A stretch of 64,000 nucleotides of DNA from Streptomyces cylindrosporus (GTDB taxonomy: Bacteria > Actinomycetota > Actinomycetes > Streptomycetales > Streptomycetaceae). The first letter of the stretch is position 1. The number at the start of each line of letters is the position of its first letter. Under the pieces are notes generated by a model, which saw only the letters and a program-made list of their open reading frames with translations, made no database searches and was not told the DNA's origin. The stretch is taken from assembly GCF_022698165.1 (NCBI RefSeq), contig NZ_JALDAY010000005.1, positions 620,001-684,000 of the forward strand. Reading direction: 5' to 3'. Position numbers and translations under genes: made by a program. Positions 35,013 to 43,147 of this stretch are shown piece after piece.

Positions 35013-35876
35013 ATGCCAGAAGCAGCCACCGCCACGCACATCGCGCGGGCCACGATCGGCGACAGCGAGTTCGACCGGGACACCGCGCTCACCCGGCGCG
35101 CGCCCGGCGTCTTCGACATCGACCTCTCCGCGGGCTGGACCATCATCAACGCCGTGAACGGCGGCTATCTGCTGGCGGTCCTCGGCCGCGCCCTCGCCGA
35201 GACCCTGCCGCACGCCGACCCGTTCACCATCTCGGCGCACTACCTGACCGCGTCCCAGCCGGGCCCGGCGGTCGTCCGCACCGAGGTGGTCCGCACCGGC
35301 CGCACCCTCTCCACCGGCCAGGCCTCGCTCTTCCAGTACGACGACGAGGGCCGCGAGGTGGAACGCATCCGCGTCCTCGCCTCCTACGGCGACCTGGACT
35401 CCCTCCCGGACGACGTCCGTACGACGGCGGTACCGCCCGCGTTCCCGCCGATCGACGAGTGCTTCGGCCCCCAGGACGGACCTGCCCCCATCTCCGGCAG
35501 CTCGGCCATCACCGACCGCCTGATGATCAAGCTGGACCCGGCCACCCTCGGCTGGGCGGTCGGCGCGCCCTCGGGCAAGGGCGAGATGCGGGCCTGGTTC
35601 GGCCTCGCCGACGGCCGCGACGCGGACCCCCTGTCCCTCCTGCTCGCAGTGGACGCACTACCGCCCACAGCCTTCGAGATCGGCCTGAAGGGCTGGGTCC
35701 CCACGGTGGAACTCACGGTCCACGTCCGCTCCCGCCCGGCCCCCGGCCCCCTCCGCATCTCCATCACCACCCGCAACCTGGCCGGCGGCTTCCTGGAGGA
35801 GGACGCGGAGGTCTGGGACACGGAGAACCGCCTGGTGGCCCAGTCCCGCCAACTGGCGAGGGCCAGGCTGGGCTGA
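35013..35876 (+). CDS. acyl-CoA thioesterase family protein (tandem hot-dog)
   Basis: A 287-residue protein of the TesB-like/4HBT_3 group: N-terminal hot-dog FDIDLSAGWTIINAVNGGYLLAVLGRAL, second hot-dog with WVPTVELTVHVRSRPAPGPLRISITTRNLAGGFLEEDAEVWD. Predicted to hydrolyse acyl-CoA thioesters in the cytoplasm. It is divergent from the membrane esterase. The gene ends just before a long repetitive tract. Confidence 0.85.
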   Translation: MPEAATATHIARATIGDSEFDRDTALTRRAPGVFDIDLSAGWTIINAVNGGYLLAVLGRALAETLPHADPFTISAHYLTASQPGPAVVRTEVVRTGRTLSTGQASLFQYDDEGREVERIRVLASYGDLDSLPDDVRTTAVPPAFPPIDECFGPQDGPAPISGSSAITDRLMIKLDPATLGWAVGAPSGKGEMRAWFGLADGRDADPLSLLLAVDALPPTAFEIGLKGWVPTVELTVHVRSRPAPGPLRISITTRNLAGGFLEEDAEVWDTENRLVAQSRQLARARLG

Positions 35877-35879
35877 GGG

Positions 35880-36483
35880 GGAGAGGGGCCGGTCGGCGGC
35901 CGGGGGCATGACCGCCGGTGGGGCCCGAGAGGGCAGGTCGGCCGGGTCCGTGGCGGCTGTTGGGTCGGGTCTGTGGGGGCGGGCGGAGTTCGTGGCGGCC
36001 GTGCGGCCGGGTTCGTGGCGGCCGGGCGGCTGGAGCCGTGGCCGACGGAGGGGGCCGCGAGGGCTGCTGGGTCGGGTCCGTGGTGGTCGGGGGAGCCCGT
36101 GGCGGCTGGTCGCTCGAGTCTGCCCCGCTGGCTGCGGAGGCCGGCCGGCTGGTCGCCGGGCCCGTTCCGGCCGGTGCGGGTGGTCGCGCGCGCTCAGTTG
36201 GCCGTGATCGGCTGGAGTCGTGGCCGCCGGTGGGGCCCGCGAGGGCCGGTGGGTCGGGTCCGGGGCGGCGGGCGGAACGCGTACGCCATTGGGTCGGGTC
36301 CGGGGCGGCGGGCAGAACTCGTGACAGCCGTTCGGTCGGGTCCGTGGTGGTCGGAGGAGCCCGTGGCGGCTGGTCGCCCGAGTCTGCCGCCCGGCTGGCT
36401 GCTGAGGGCGCACGGCTGGCTGCGGAGCCCGGCCGGCGGTCGCCGGGCCCGTTTCGGGCGGGACGGATGCGCGCGCTCAGTTG
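35880..36483. repeat. minisatellite-like tract of degenerate GGTCGGGTCCG-type repeats
   Basis: About 600 bp of imperfect tandem units with a core like TTGGGTCGGGTCCGTGG and a period of roughly 40-45 bp. Superimposed is a larger direct duplication: about 36069-36199 and 36333-36483 share long blocks (GTGGTGGTCG, CCCGTGGCGGCTGGTCGC, GAGTCTGCC, CGCGCGCTCAGTTGG). The second copy ends inside the 3' end of the DinB-like gene, so the array seems to have grown from that end. Open frames across it are Arg/Pro-rich and not credible proteins. Strongly purine-rich on the plus strand. Confidence 0.8.
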
Positions 36484-37067
36484 GTCGCGATCGGGTCCCG
36501 TCCCAGCCAGGCCGCCAACTGCCTGTAGTTGTCCGCTCCTTCGGGGGCCGGGCGAGCCGAGGCGAACGGGAAGTCCTCGCCCTCTCGGACCGGGTCGGGC
36601 AGTACCTGGTGGGCCGTCGCGAGCGCGAACTCGGCGAGTTCTGGGGCGAGTTCGAGCGGGTGGCCGAGCGCGTCCGACAAGTCCCAGGTGTGGGTGACCA
36701 GTTCCATCACGTAACCGGACAGAGCCGCCGCGCCCGGTACCTCGCCCCACGGCACCCGCACCGGCGCCGTCATCCGCTCGTCGCTCTCCCAGGCCCGCAG
36801 CACCCGCGCCCGTACCTCGTCGTACGCCGCCGGCCAGCCGTCGTCGGGCACCCCCTCGGCGAACGGCCGCACCTCGCCGCCGTCGCCCGTCTCACCCGCC
36901 ACCGCGATCCGCAGGGTGCCCCCGACGATGTGCGAGAGCAGCGTGCGTACGTCGAACTCGGTGCACGGGGTGGGGCCGTTCAGCCGCTCCGGCGTCACCG
37001 TCTTGATCAGCGCGGCCGTCTGCTCGGTGGCGCGGGCGTATATCGGGCGGGGATCCGTCACGTCCAT
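36477..37067 (-). CDS. TIGR03086-type DinB-like/mycothiol maleylpyruvate isomerase fold protein
   Basis: A 196-residue four-helix-bundle protein: PTPCTEFDVRTLLSHIVGG near the start and YVMELVTHTWDLSDALG in the middle supply the metal-binding histidines. Such enzymes are often mycothiol-dependent transferases; the substrate is unknown. ATG 37067 has AGAGAGGC upstream. Divergent from a WYL-domain regulator, with a palindrome between them. Its final codons lie at the edge of the repetitive tract. Confidence 0.82.
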   Translation of the reverse strand: MDVTDPRPIYARATEQTAALIKTVTPERLNGPTPCTEFDVRTLLSHIVGGTLRIAVAGETGDGGEVRPFAEGVPDDGWPAAYDEVRARVLRAWESDERMTAPVRVPWGEVPGAAALSGYVMELVTHTWDLSDALGHPLELAPELAEFALATAHQVLPDPVREGEDFPFASARPAPEGADNYRQLAAWLGRDPIATN

Positions 37068-37118
37068 GGGGGCCTCTCTGCTCGGTGGACCGTCGCCCAG
37101 AGGTTCCCCCACATAACC

Positions 37119-37133
37119 TGACAGTATCCGTCA
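37119..37133. promoter_or_regulatory. palindromic site between the DinB-like and WYL genes
   Basis: TGACAGTATCCGTCA is an imperfect 15-bp palindrome (TGAC-N7-GTCA) centred between the divergent genes, 41 nt upstream of the WYL regulator start. It is the best candidate for the regulator's own operator. Confidence 0.55.
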
Positions 37134-37173
37134 ACATTTGCGGCGGGCCCGCACACGGCGGGATTCTGGTGCC

Positions 37174-38151
37174 GTGAAGTCCGACCGCCTGCTCTCGATC
37201 CTGCTGCTCCTGCAGACCCGCGGCCGCGTCCCCGCGCACGAACTCGCCGACCGCCTGGAGGTGTCGGTGCGCACCATCTACCGGGACGTCGAGGCCCTGT
37301 CGGCCTCCGGCGTGCCGGTCTACGCCGAGCGCGGCCGGCACGGCGGCATCGAACTGCTCGCCGGCTTCCGCACGGACGTCACCGGCCTCACCGCCGACGA
37401 GTCCCGCGCCCTGTTCATCCTGGCCGCCCAGGGCGCGCACGCCGCGCTCGGCCTGGACGCCGCCCTCGGCTCGGCGCTGCGCAAGGTGATGGCCGCGCTG
37501 CCCGCGCCGTACCGCCCGGCCGCCGAGGTGACCAGCCGCCGCATCCTGGTCGACGCCACCCGCTGGAAGGGCGGCCCGCTCAAGGCGGTCGACCTGGACG
37601 TGCTGCAGGACGCGGTCTTCGCCGACCGGCGCCTGAGGCTGCGCTACCGGCACAGTGGCGAGCAGGACCTGCGGACGTACACCGTGGACCCCTACGGCCT
37701 CGTCTCCAAGGCGGGCGTCTGGTACCTGGTCGCCGACCGCCGTACGAAGCCGCAGCTCTTCCGCGCCGACCGGGTGCGGTCGGCCACCGTGCTGGAGGAG
37801 CCGGTACGGCGGCGGGCGGGCGTCGAACTCGCCGACGTCTGGGAGGTGTTGCGCCGCCAGGTCGAGGAGCGGCCCGGCGGACTCGACGTCACGGTCCGCG
37901 TCCGGCGCGACCGCCTCGACATGTTCCTGCGCCTGACCGCCGCGCACCTGACCGAGCTGCCGGACACCGAGGGCGAGGGCGAGTGGGTGACGGTGAAGCT
38001 GTCGTACGGCTTCGTCCGCGAGGCCCGCCCGCTCCTCCAGTTCGCCGACAACGTGGAGGTCCTGTCACCCCCCGAACTGCGCGCGGAACTGGCCGCCGCG
38101 GCCGCTTCTGTCACGGACCTGTACCAGCGAGTAGTCCCGGCCGATTCCTGA
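37174..38151 (+). CDS. WYL-domain (YafY-like) transcriptional regulator
   Basis: A 325-residue regulator with an N-terminal DeoR-like winged helix (LLLLQTRGRVPAHELADRLEVSVRTIYRDVEALSASGVPV), a WYL ligand domain (TVDPYGLVSKAGVWYLVA, FRADRVRSATVL) and a WCX tail. WYL domains sense nucleic acid or nucleotide ligands in some systems. GTG 37174 (VKSDRLLSILLLL) matches family starts. Its partner gene, divergent, encodes a DinB-like enzyme, a common pairing for YafY regulators. Confidence 0.88.
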   Translation: MKSDRLLSILLLLQTRGRVPAHELADRLEVSVRTIYRDVEALSASGVPVYAERGRHGGIELLAGFRTDVTGLTADESRALFILAAQGAHAALGLDAALGSALRKVMAALPAPYRPAAEVTSRRILVDATRWKGGPLKAVDLDVLQDAVFADRRLRLRYRHSGEQDLRTYTVDPYGLVSKAGVWYLVADRRTKPQLFRADRVRSATVLEEPVRRRAGVELADVWEVLRRQVEERPGGLDVTVRVRRDRLDMFLRLTAAHLTELPDTEGEGEWVTVKLSYGFVREARPLLQFADNVEVLSPPELRAELAAAAASVTDLYQRVVPADS

Positions 38152-38311
38152 AGTCGCAGGTCAGGGCGGTCTCTTGAGGTCCGCTTTACCCGAATCACAG
38201 GCCGGGGACAGACCGCCCCCAAGGAAGCCTTAAGCGCCGTTGATTGAGTGCCCGCCTCAAGGGTTCCTCATCTTCCGTCGTCTTCCCTCATCTTCCTTGG
38301 AGTTGTTTCTC

Positions 38312-38710
38312 ATGAAGCGTGTGCGTCTCGTCCCCGCGGTGGCCCTGCTGGCGCTCTCGCCCCTGGTCCTGGCGGCCTGTGGTTCGAGCGACTCCTCGTC
38401 GTCCTCGAACACCGGCAACTCCGGGCAGCAGCAGTCCTGTTCGGCACCTTCGGGCAACGCGTCCGGCATGCCCGGCGGCGCGCCCTCGGGCGCCCCCACC
38501 GGCAACGCGACCGCCAAGCCCACCGGCACCCCGTCGGGCATGCCGACCGGCGCGGCCAGCGGCGGCCCCGGCGCGGGCCAGGGCGGCCAGGGCGGTCCCG
38601 GCGGCGGCATGGGCGGCGGCTGCGGCGGCGGCCAGGGCGGTCCGGGCGGGGGCGCCGCCCCCAGCGGCGCGCCGACCGGTCAGCCGACGGCGGCGTCGAC
38701 CAAGAGCTGA
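38312..38710 (+). CDS. small Gly/Pro/Ser-rich lipoprotein
   Basis: A 132-residue lipoprotein: MKRVRLVPAVALLALSPLVLAAC (lipobox VLAAC) followed by an entirely low-complexity mature part, first Ser/Asn-rich, then repeats of SGAPTGNAT type and GGQGGPGGG. Three cysteines remain in the mature chain. Probably an unfolded cell-surface or cell-wall spacer protein; no family function is known. Good ribosome site TTGGAG. The upstream 150 bp is AT-richer and includes repeated TCATCTTCC elements at 38267-38300. Confidence 0.75.
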   Translation: MKRVRLVPAVALLALSPLVLAACGSSDSSSSSNTGNSGQQQSCSAPSGNASGMPGGAPSGAPTGNATAKPTGTPSGMPTGAASGGPGAGQGGQGGPGGGMGGGCGGGQGGPGGGAAPSGAPTGQPTAASTKS

Positions 38711-38778
38711 CGCGTTCCGTCGTACGACAGGGGCGGCACTCCCGGTGAACGGGGGTGCCGCCCCTGCGTGTTGCCTGC

Positions 38779-39405
38779 TCAGTCCCGCCAGTGGTGGCGG
38801 CCGATGCTGATCAGCCGCATCTGGCGGGTCGCGAGCTGCGTGACGCGCTCGCGGTCCTCCGCCGTGCCCTCCAGCGCCTCCAGGAAGAGGGAGGCCGTGA
38901 TCAGCATCTGGTCCACGTAGAGATGGGCCAGCATGAGCAGGTCGTCCTCGCTCCAGCCCGCGGACTCCGGGTCCTTGGCGAGCTCGGCGCTCACCTCCTG
39001 GGCGAACCGGACGAGTTGGTCCCGGATGGCCTCCCGCACCGGCTGAACCCCGCCATGTCGCTCACGGGCGATAAAACGGACATGTGCGGGGTACGCGTCC
39101 ACATGACCGGCGATCAACTGAATGGCGCGCGCTATGCGTTCCTCGCTGCTGTCCGCCGCGGTGACCGTCGTGCGGATCATCGGGTGCAGACTGCCCAGCG
39201 CCTCCTCGACCAGGGCCACGCCCAGATCCGCGATGGAGCGGAAGTGCCGGTAGAAGGCGGTGGGGGCGACCCCCACGGCGCGGGTGACCTCGCGCAGGCC
39301 CAGGCTGCTCAGGCTCTGCTCCTCCAGCAGACCCAGCGCCGCGTCGAGCAGCGCCTGCCGGGTCTTCTGTTTCTGGGCCTGCCGGATGCCGAGGGTGTGA
39401 CTCAT
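38779..39405 (-). CDS. TetR-family transcriptional repressor
   Basis: A 208-residue regulator with the helix-turn-helix TRQALLDAALGLLEEQSLSSLGLREVTRAVGVAPTAFYRHFRSIADL and a helical ligand domain with DQMLITASLFLEALEG. It resembles regulators of lipid or desaturase genes, but this is only by general pattern. It is divergent from two small membrane-protein genes. Repeated ACAACTGTT elements fill the gap and probably form its operators. Confidence 0.88.
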   Translation of the reverse strand: MSHTLGIRQAQKQKTRQALLDAALGLLEEQSLSSLGLREVTRAVGVAPTAFYRHFRSIADLGVALVEEALGSLHPMIRTTVTAADSSEERIARAIQLIAGHVDAYPAHVRFIARERHGGVQPVREAIRDQLVRFAQEVSAELAKDPESAGWSEDDLLMLAHLYVDQMLITASLFLEALEGTAEDRERVTQLATRQMRLISIGRHHWRD

Positions 39406-39413
39406 GTCATCCA

Positions 39414-39498
39414 GTTAACAACTGTTCTCTGGATTTGGAAAGCCGTACAGCGCGCTAGACTCTGTAGTCAGTGAACAACTGTTACTACAACTGTTCAC
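39414..39498. promoter_or_regulatory. TetR operator array and promoter for small membrane proteins
   Basis: ACAACTGTT occurs three times (39418-39426, 39475-39483, 39487-39495). The last two lie in a 28-bp dyad whose arms are GTGAACA (39471-39477) and TGTTCAC (39492-39498). A promoter TTTGGA (39434-39439) / TAGACT (39456-39461), spacer 16, would start transcription just before the dyad, so a bound repressor would block it. Confidence 0.7.
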
Positions 39499-39550
39499 CC
39501 AACCGTAACGAGAGACGCCCACCGGACGTCTCGGAGGGGGATCGAATCCC

Positions 39551-39706
39551 ATGCTGTTCCTCGTCGCCGCACTGCTGCTGTTCGGTGCCGTGCTCGGCAC
39601 CGTGGCCCACGCGCCGTTCACCTTCACCCTCGTCGCCGCCCTCGTGATCGCCGCCTGGCTCGGCATCTTCGCGCTCCGCGAGCGGCACGGCCGCCGCACC
39701 CACTGA
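39551..39706 (+). CDS. 51-residue membrane protein
   Basis: Begins MLFLVAALLLFGAVLGTV and has a second hydrophobic stretch FTLVAALVIAAWLGIFAL before a basic tail RERHGRRTH, so two membrane helices with a cytoplasmic end are likely. The GGAGGGGG ribosome site is strong. It is too short for most gene finders and is followed after 36 nt by another small membrane protein gene. Probably repressed by the divergent TetR protein. Function unknown. Confidence 0.75.
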   Translation: MLFLVAALLLFGAVLGTVAHAPFTFTLVAALVIAAWLGIFALRERHGRRTH

Positions 39707-39742
39707 CCGCACGTCCCAGCGACTTCCAGGAGCTGACCCGTC

Positions 39743-40021
39743 ATGCAACTCACCGCCCCCGCCACCGCCCGCCCCGACGCCGCCCCGACCCGCCGCGACG
39801 CCGACGGCATGGCCGTCGCGTCCTTCATCCTGGGCCTCATCGGCCTGCTGGTGCTGAACGTCTTCCTCGGCCCGATCGCCATCGCCCTGGCCGCGGCGGC
39901 CCTCTGGCGAGGCACCAAGCGCCGTGGCCGCGCCTTCCTGGGCCTGACCCTGGGCGTCGCCGACCTCGTGGTCCTGGTGATCGTGATGCAGATGTCCAAC
40001 ACGGTCTCGTGGAGCCTGTGA
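39743..40021 (+). CDS. small DUF4190-like membrane protein
   Basis: A 92-residue protein with an Ala/Pro/Thr/Arg N-terminus and two membrane helices (MAVASFILGLIGLLVLNVFLGPIAIALAAAALW and FLGLTLGVADLVVLVIVMQ), resembling the DUF4190 group. CAGGAG precedes the ATG. It is transcribed with the 51-residue membrane gene and is followed by a strong hairpin. Confidence 0.8.
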   Translation: MQLTAPATARPDAAPTRRDADGMAVASFILGLIGLLVLNVFLGPIAIALAAAALWRGTKRRGRAFLGLTLGVADLVVLVIVMQMSNTVSWSL

Positions 40022-40047
40022 CACCGGGGAAAGCACGTTGAACAACG

Positions 40048-40084
40048 CCGGCCAAGGGCCCTGAGGACGACAGGGCGCGGCCGG
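40048..40084 (+). terminator. hairpin after the small membrane protein genes
   Basis: Outer stem CCGGCC (40048-40053) / GGCCGG (40079-40084) and inner stem GCCCTG (40058-40063) / CAGGGC (40071-40076) enclose a 7-nt loop. Confidence 0.65.
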
Positions 40085-40107
40085 GAGGCCCCTTACCCCG
40101 GCCCCGT

Positions 40108-40113
40108 ACAATC
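40108..40113 (+). promoter_or_regulatory. -10 box of the cysteine desulfurase gene
   Basis: TACAAT stands 8 nt before the ATG, so the transcript probably starts at or just before the start codon (leaderless). No clear -35 is seen. Confidence 0.5.
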
Positions 40114-40121
40114 GTCGCACC

Positions 40122-41285
40122 ATGGCATACCTCGACCACGCCGCGACCACCCCGATGCTCCCCGAGGCAGTCGAGGCGATGACGGCCCACCTGAACATCA
40201 CGGGCAACGCCTCCTCCCTCCACGCATCCGGCCGCAGGGCCCGCCGTACGGTCGAGGAATCCCGCGAGACCCTCGCGGAAGCGCTCGGCGCCCGCCCCAG
40301 CGAGGTGGTGTTCACCTCCGGCGGCACCGAGGCCGACAACCTCGCGGTCAAGGGCCTGTACTGGTCCCGCCGCGACGCCGACCCGAACCGCACCCGCGTC
40401 CTGGCCAGCCCCGTCGAGCATCACGCCGTCCTCGACGCCGTGCACTGGCTCGGCGAACACGAGGGCGCGACCGTCGAGTACCTCCCGGTCGACCCCTACG
40501 GACGGGTCCACCCCGACACCCTGCGCGAGGCCATCGCCCGCAACCCCGACGACGTCGCCCTCGCGACCGTGATGTGGGCCAACAACGAGATCGGCACCGT
40601 CCTGCCGGTGCGCGAACTGGCCGACGTGGCCGAGGAGTTCGGCGTCCCGCTGCACGCCGACGCGGTCCAGGCCTTCGGCCAGGTCCCGGTCGACTTCGCG
40701 GGCTCGGGCCTCGCCGCGATGACGGTCTCCGGCCACAAGATCGGCGGCCCCTACGGCATCGGCGCCCTGGTCCTGGGCCGCGAGTACACCCCCGTACCGG
40801 TGCTGCACGGCGGCGGCCAGGAGCGGCACGTCCGCTCCGGCACCCTCGACGTCCCCGCGATCGCCTCCTTCGCGGTCGCCGGCCGGCTCGCCGCCGAACA
40901 GCGCGAATGGTTCGCCCGCGAGATCGGCACCCTGCGCGACAGCCTGGTCGAAGCGGTCCGTACGGCCGTCCCGGACGCGATCCTCGGCGGCGACCCGGTG
41001 GACCGGCTGCCGGCCAACGCCCACTTCACGTTCCCGGGCTGCGAGGGCGACTCCCTGCTCCTGCTGCTCGACGCCCAGGGCATCGAGTGCTCCACCGGCT
41101 CCGCCTGCACCGCGGGCGTGGCCCAGCCCAGCCATGTCCTGCTGGCCACCGGCACCGACCCGGACCTCGCCCGCGGCACCCTCCGCTTCTCCCTCGGCCA
41201 CACCTCTACGGAGGCCGACGTCGAAGCGGTCGCCAAGGCGATCGGACCGGCGGTGGAGCGGGCCCGCGCGGCCGGGCTGAGCTGA
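40122..41285 (+). CDS. cysteine desulfurase (IscS/NifS group)
   Basis: A 387-residue PLP enzyme moving sulfur from cysteine to acceptor proteins. Features: MAYLDHAATTPM, EHHAVLD, NNEIGTVLPV, PLP lysine Lys206 in SGHKIGG, and the sulfur-carrying Cys329 in STGSACTAG. The short active loop resembles group I (IscS). MnmA, which uses such sulfur for tRNA 2-thiouridine, is encoded 2.8 kb downstream, interrupted only by an oxidase and an amidase gene on the other strand. Role in tRNA thiolation is therefore likely. Confidence 0.95.
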   Translation: MAYLDHAATTPMLPEAVEAMTAHLNITGNASSLHASGRRARRTVEESRETLAEALGARPSEVVFTSGGTEADNLAVKGLYWSRRDADPNRTRVLASPVEHHAVLDAVHWLGEHEGATVEYLPVDPYGRVHPDTLREAIARNPDDVALATVMWANNEIGTVLPVRELADVAEEFGVPLHADAVQAFGQVPVDFAGSGLAAMTVSGHKIGGPYGIGALVLGREYTPVPVLHGGGQERHVRSGTLDVPAIASFAVAGRLAAEQREWFAREIGTLRDSLVEAVRTAVPDAILGGDPVDRLPANAHFTFPGCEGDSLLLLLDAQGIECSTGSACTAGVAQPSHVLLATGTDPDLARGTLRFSLGHTSTEADVEAVAKAIGPAVERARAAGLS

Positions 41286-41294
41286 ACCGACGGC

Positions 41295-41328
41295 GGGCCG
41301 GGGAGAGCCCGCCGACTCTCCCCGGCCC
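41295..41328 (+). terminator. perfect 13-bp terminator stem after the desulfurase gene
   Basis: GGGCCGGGGAGAG (41295-41307) pairs with CTCTCCCCGGCCC (41316-41328) around 8 nt. Confidence 0.85.
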
Positions 41329-41336
41329 TTGACGAG

Positions 41337-41373
41337 GGGTCCGGCGCCCACGGGGGAGGCCGGCACCGGACCC
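41337..41373 (-). terminator. terminator of the multicopper oxidase gene
   Basis: GGGTCCGG (41337-41344) pairs with CCGGACCC (41366-41373); it lies just past the oxidase stop codon on the minus strand. Confidence 0.6.
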
Positions 41374-41377
41374 GGGG

Positions 41378-43147
41378 CTAACTGTCCGTGGCGCTGGCGC
41401 TGGCGCTGGCGCTTGCGCTCTCGCTCGCGGAGTCGCTCGCGCTTGCCGAGGCGCTCGCGCTGGCCGTGGCCGTGGAGTCGCTGCTGTCGGACGTGTCGGT
41501 ACTGGTACTCGTACTGCTCGAACCGTCGTCCGTGATCATGAGGGACGCCATCATGCCCTCGTCCTCGTGCTGCAGAAGGTGGCAGTGCAGCATGTACATG
41601 TACGTGTCATCGGCGAAGTCGGTGAACTCCATCGCGATCACGATGGAGCCGCCGCCGACCACCTCGTAGGTGTCGTACCAGCCGAGCTGGACGCCGGTCG
41701 GATCCTCTCCGTTGATGGAGATCAACTGGTAGGGGACGTCATGCAGATGGAACGAGTGCTCCAGCTGCGTGCTGTTCTTGATCGTCCAGATCTCCTTGGA
41801 CCCCAGCGTGGTGCTGATCATCGCCATCGAGTCCATGGAGGTGCCCGCGGACCCGTTGATCAGCATGGTGGCGCCGGAGTTGCCGAGGGTGATCGTCCGG
41901 GCGGTGAAGTCGCTGGTGTCGTACCGGTCGATGGTGTTGAGGGTGCTGGGCAGGTCGTCCACCGTGTCGGTGCCACTGGCCGTGACCGCGAGGACGTCGA
42001 AGGTGCCGGAGCCGCCGCGGATCCAGCCCGTGGTGACGACGGCCTGCAGGGTGACGTCGTCGGACAGGTCCAGGACGAACTCGGCGCGGGCACCGGCGAC
42101 CAGGCGGATCGTGGTGACGTCGGCGGCCTCGGCGAGATACCCCTGGTCGGTGGCGATCTGGGTGAGATTGCCGCCGTCGCTGCGCTGGATGGTGATGATG
42201 TCCGACGGCGAGGCGTTCAGGCAGCGGAACCTGGTGCGGGTCTTGGTGGCGGTGAAGGTGAGGGTCGTGTCGTCGACGTTGGTCCCGTTGAGCAGCAGGG
42301 GGAAGGAGACGTCGGACTCGCGGTAGCCGGTCGCCTCGTACTTGATGTCTCCGTCGGCGTCCACGGCCAGGCACTGGAAGATGAGCGGGATGTCGTCCAC
42401 GCCGTAGTCGCTGGGCAGCGCGGCGGAGGTGTCCGTGTCGTCCTCGACGATGATCATCCCGGCCAGGCCGTGCACGGCCTGCTGGGCGGTGGTGCCCAGG
42501 GCGTGCGGGTGGTACCAGAGGGTGGTCGCCGGGTCCTTGACCGTGAAGGTGGGGGACCAGGTCTCACCGTCGGCGAAGGCGACCTGGGGACCGCCGTCCA
42601 TCTTGGCCGGGACGTGTGCGCCGTGGAAGTGCACCGTGGTGTCCGCGCCGATGCTGTTGGTGATGTTGAGCAGGACCACGTCCCCGTTGGTCCACTTCAT
42701 GGTGGGGCCGAGGAAGTCCTGGTTGTAGCCCATCGTGTCGCTGGTGACCCCGGACAGCACCTCGTGGGAGCCGGTCTTGGCCTCCAGGGTGAAGGTGGTG
42801 GTGCCGTCGGAGGTGGTGCCCTCCAGCAGGTCCGGGATGCTGAGCGTGGCGGTGTTGGTCGCCGCGCCCGCCTTGTTCTTGCCCGCGTCGCTCAGCAGCG
42901 AGAAGGCCGCTCCGCCCGCGACGACCGCCCCGATCCCGGCCCCGGCCATGCCCCCCAGGAACTGACGCCGGTGCAGGCCCTTGCCACGGCGCCGTCCCGG
43001 CTGCTCCGCCCTGCCGTGCTCGCTCTTGGCGGGAGCCGCCTTGCGGTGCTCGCCCTTGTCCTGCCGGTCCTTGCGGTGCTGGTCCTTGCCTCGTTCGAGT
43101 TCGCTCTCTCTGCCCGCCTCGAAGGCGGGGTCCGTGGTGTGAGTCAT
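41378..43147 (-). CDS. Tat-exported multicopper oxidase with Ser/Ala tail
   Basis: A 589-residue CueO/bilirubin-oxidase-like enzyme. The twin-arginine motif RRQFLGGMAGAG follows an unusually long charged n-region of about 60 residues. Copper ligands are in HFHGAH, WYHPHALG, HSFHLHDVPYQL and MLHCHLLQHEDEGMM. The C-terminus is a disordered Ser/Thr/Asp stretch ending in an alternating Ser-Ala run coded by a 6-bp repeat. The enzyme would oxidise phenols or cuprous ions outside the membrane. Not linked to obvious copper genes here. Confidence 0.92.
   Translation of the reverse strand: MTHTTDPAFEAGRESELERGKDQHRKDRQDKGEHRKAAPAKSEHGRAEQPGRRRGKGLHRRQFLGGMAGAGIGAVVAGGAAFSLLSDAGKNKAGAATNTATLSIPDLLEGTTSDGTTTFTLEAKTGSHEVLSGVTSDTMGYNQDFLGPTMKWTNGDVVLLNITNSIGADTTVHFHGAHVPAKMDGGPQVAFADGETWSPTFTVKDPATTLWYHPHALGTTAQQAVHGLAGMIIVEDDTDTSAALPSDYGVDDIPLIFQCLAVDADGDIKYEATGYRESDVSFPLLLNGTNVDDTTLTFTATKTRTRFRCLNASPSDIITIQRSDGGNLTQIATDQGYLAEAADVTTIRLVAGARAEFVLDLSDDVTLQAVVTTGWIRGGSGTFDVLAVTASGTDTVDDLPSTLNTIDRYDTSDFTARTITLGNSGATMLINGSAGTSMDSMAMISTTLGSKEIWTIKNSTQLEHSFHLHDVPYQLISINGEDPTGVQLGWYDTYEVVGGGSIVIAMEFTDFADDTYMYMLHCHLLQHEDEGMMASLMITDDGSSSTSTSTDTSDSSDSTATASASASASASDSASESASASASASATDS
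41384..41475. repeat. 6-bp repeat coding the Ser-Ala tail of the oxidase
   Basis: Roughly a dozen imperfect copies of GCGCTG/GCGCTC-type units give (Ser-Ala)n with a few Asp and Glu interruptions. Copy number is likely to vary. Confidence 0.75.

Noticed and set aside
35880..36483. Possible CRISPR array
   Set aside because: The repeats are degenerate, without constant-length unique spacers, and no cas gene is present.
35764..36750. Arg/Pro/Thr-rich open frame over the repetitive tract
   Set aside because: Its amino acids simply reflect the GC repeat, it runs through a real gene in another frame, and several alternative frames are equally open.
41384..41475. Ser-Ala tail of the oxidase as a frameshift artefact
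   Set aside because: The frame is continuous to a stop followed by a proper terminator, and Ser-Ala tails of this type are known in exported actinobacterial proteins.
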